NCBI GenBank assembly: GCA_042140185.1
Contig: CP159477.1
Coordinates: 1,488,001 to 1,552,000, forward strand
Source of the DNA: JANSXG01 sp024743075
Lineage (GTDB): Bacteria > Planctomycetota > Phycisphaerae > Phycisphaerales > UBA1924
DNA: 64,000 nucleotides
Direction: 5' to 3'
Numbering within the stretch: position 1 is the stretch's first letter; the number at the start of each line of letters is the position of its first letter. The notes below the pieces were generated by a model. It did not search any database. It saw only the letters and a list, made by a program, of their open reading frames with translations, and was not told the origin of the DNA. Of this stretch, positions 62,561 to 64,000 are shown piece after piece. A program made the translations under genes and the position numbers.

Positions 62561-63856
62561 ATGAGAGAGACGCCTCGACTCCGGGCCATGCTTGCGGCGG
62601 CAGCTTCCATCGCCTGCTGTGCGAACGCCGTCGAGCCCGCGTCGTTCCAGCCGGGTTCGATTGTCTCGCTACCCGCCATCCCGTCGCACGCTACTGGGGG
62701 TATCGCCGACGGGTTCTCGGGCAAGTCCCTCCTCGTGCTACCCGATTCGAGCGCGATCGTCTTCGTCGACTGTGCCGCCGATGGATCTCAGGATGTTGGC
62801 AACCCGATCGAAGCCGGCGGTCAGCTCCGGTTCGCACTGATCACAGATGTAGACGGCGACTCGCTGTCGGACGTCGTCACGACCAGCCCGACGACGGGAA
62901 GGGTGAACATCATTCGCCAGGTGTCCCCCGGCGCGTTCGCGCTCGGAGCGGTCTTACCGATCGGGCAACTCCCTTTCATCCCCGCCGCTGTGGATCTCTC
63001 AGGAGACGGGCTACCTGAGCTCATTGTTCCGCTTCGAGGCGAAGCGACGGTCGCGCTGCTCCCGAACCTGGGGGATGGTCTGTTCGGCGCCGGCACTCGA
63101 ATCTCGACCGGTTCCGCACCCGACAGCATCGGCATGGCGGACTTCAATGGGGACGGCGTGATCGATCTTGCCGTCACATGCGCCGGGAGCGCAGCGATCA
63201 AAATTCATATGGGCCAACAGGGCCCTGGCGGCGTGACCTTCGGGCCTCCCGCGGTGTCGCTCCCGACCGGCTCCTCCCCGAGCGGTCTTGTGGTGCGCGA
63301 CTTTGATGGCGACGGATTTCTTGACCTCGCGACCGCGAACACCGGCTCCGCTTCAGTGTCAGTCTTCTACGCGGACGGAACCGGCGGCTTCTTGGACGGC
63401 GGCTTCCTGTTCGCCGGCACCGCCGCGCAGTCCATCGCTGCAGCAGACGTTGATCAGAACGGACTGCCGGACCTGATCGTTACCAACCCGAGCGTGCAGA
63501 CCATCACGATCCTGCAGGCACAGGCCGACCGCAGCTTTTCGCGGTCTACCGTGCAGATACCCTTCAGGCCGTCTCGACTCACGGTGGTAAACGCAAACGC
63601 GGACGGGCGGCCCGACCTCATCCTGACAAGCCAGACCGCGGCCCAGTCGATCGTGCTGTTGAACACGACCAGCGCCGCTCCGTGTCCCGGTGATGTATCC
63701 GGAGATCTCCGCGTGAACCTGCAGGATCTCAATCTGGTGCTTGCCAGCTTCGGGACCGACGCGACGCGTGGGGACGCGAACGGCGACGGCAAGGTCACCC
63801 TTGCCGACCTGAACATCGTGCTCGCGAACTTCGGATCAATCTGCGCGGAGAGTTGA
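62561..63856 (+). CDS. Secreted FG-GAP/VCBS-repeat protein with dockerin-like C-terminus
   Basis: The 431-residue protein has a signal peptide (LRAMLAAAASIACCANA) and repeated Asp-rich beta-propeller loops: ITDVDGDSLSDVV, AVDLSGDGLPELIV, MADFNGDGVIDLAV, VRDFDGDGFLDLAT, AADVDQNGLPDLIV and NANADGRPDLIL, matching FG-GAP/VCBS repeats. The last 60 residues start APCPGDVSGDLRVNLQDLNLVLASFG and DANGDGKVTLADLNIVLANFG. These are two dockerin-type calcium loops with a leading Cys-Pro, a tail common on secreted proteins of Phycisphaerae. A surface or matrix role is likely; no catalytic motif was seen. Confidence 0.8.
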   Translation: MRETPRLRAMLAAAASIACCANAVEPASFQPGSIVSLPAIPSHATGGIADGFSGKSLLVLPDSSAIVFVDCAADGSQDVGNPIEAGGQLRFALITDVDGDSLSDVVTTSPTTGRVNIIRQVSPGAFALGAVLPIGQLPFIPAAVDLSGDGLPELIVPLRGEATVALLPNLGDGLFGAGTRISTGSAPDSIGMADFNGDGVIDLAVTCAGSAAIKIHMGQQGPGGVTFGPPAVSLPTGSSPSGLVVRDFDGDGFLDLATANTGSASVSVFYADGTGGFLDGGFLFAGTAAQSIAAADVDQNGLPDLIVTNPSVQTITILQAQADRSFSRSTVQIPFRPSRLTVVNANADGRPDLILTSQTAAQSIVLLNTTSAAPCPGDVSGDLRVNLQDLNLVLASFGTDATRGDANGDGKVTLADLNIVLANFGSICAES

Positions 63857-63871
63857 TCCGACGCTTGCAAG

Positions 63872-63897
63872 AAAAAGGGCGCCTCATCGAGACGCCC
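63872..63897 (-). terminator. Terminator between convergent genes
   Basis: A 9-base-pair stem with one C/A mismatch (63877-63885 with 63889-63897) is followed on the minus strand by five T residues (63876-63872). It fits termination of the minus-strand gene ending at 63923. Confidence 0.7.
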
Positions 63898-63922
63898 CCG
63901 GTGTGCCTGAGTTGGGTCCGGT

Positions 63923-64000
63923 TCAGTCGACCGACATCACCTGATTGCTGCGACGCTGGTCCTCGGACTGCGTCTCCGGATCGTAGCGCCGGTTGATCTG
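63923..64000 (-). CDS. C-terminal end of an unidentified gene (partial)
   Basis: The last 25 residues of a minus-strand gene are visible, ending RRSNQVMSVD at a TGA (63925-63923). The piece is charged and shows no family motif. The reading is supported by the terminator directly downstream. The rest lies beyond the window. Confidence 0.5.
   Translation of the reverse strand, partial: QINRRYDPETQSEDQRRSNQVMSVD

Noticed and set aside
1..64000. CRISPR array, tRNA, rRNA, insertion sequence or prophage
   Set aside because: No spaced direct repeats, cloverleaf-like segments, transposase or phage genes were seen in either strand; a dedicated tRNA search could still find a small one.

Overview
The window looks like chromosomal DNA from a Planctomycetota bacterium, most likely of the Phycisphaerae type. 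The signs are high G+C, Gly/Asp-rich dockerin-like C-terminal tails on secreted proteins, very large pseudopilins, a short rpmH with no rnpA behind it, and a Gram-negative envelope (KdsB, outer-membrane barrel protein). This placement is inference from gene content; no rRNA, tRNA, CRISPR array, insertion sequence or phage gene was seen.

Layout. 1-3.6 kb: a cut-off sugar isomerase-like gene (-), then a plus-strand run of membrane protein, endonuclease III (nth), TPR protein, recX (frameshifted) and rhodanese. 3.7-21 kb: a large minus-strand type II secretion/type IV pilus locus in the order pilB-like, pilT, gspE/pilB, gspF/pilC, then pseudopilins in the classic G-(G)-H-I-J-K order. The later ones are far larger than usual, ending in a 1513-residue GspK-like protein. 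21-25.6 kb: coaB-like gene and two tandem flavin-dependent halogenase-like paralogues. 25.8-35.8 kb: batA-like VWA protein (frameshifted), outer-membrane barrel protein, Tat alkaline phosphatase, an orphan pseudopilin, MoxR ATPase, a one-domain glycogen-binding protein, a large secreted unknown, RNase III and rpmH. 35.9-39.9 kb: sucC, two related secreted unknowns and a dihydroorotate dehydrogenase-like gene. 40.1-48.3 kb: a phosphate-starvation block phoB-phoR-pstS-pstC-pstA-pstB-phoU. 48.4-54.2 kb: a complete Mrp cation/proton antiporter operon mrpA-G. 54.3-64 kb: M1 aminopeptidase, kdsB, TPR protein, def-fmt, a HEIGHH-motif protein, EF-hand and FG-GAP/dockerin-type secreted proteins, and the end of another minus-strand gene.

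How genes work together. The pho/pst block senses and imports phosphate, and the nearby alkaline phosphatase would release phosphate outside the cell. The Mrp antiporter exchanges Na+ for H+. The secretion/pilus block supplies three motor ATPases, one platform protein and a pseudopilus tip set, but its secretin and alignment proteins are not in the window. Def and Fmt form the usual N-formyl-methionine pair.

The most important technical observation is that eight conserved genes (recX, second pilB, batA, pstA, mrpC, mrpD, kdsB, an EF-hand gene) are each broken by single-base shifts. Almost all are one missing base in or next to a short G/C run. Restoring the base gives full-length family members, so sequence error is the simplest explanation. 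The listed spans for these genes cover the whole reconstructed gene.
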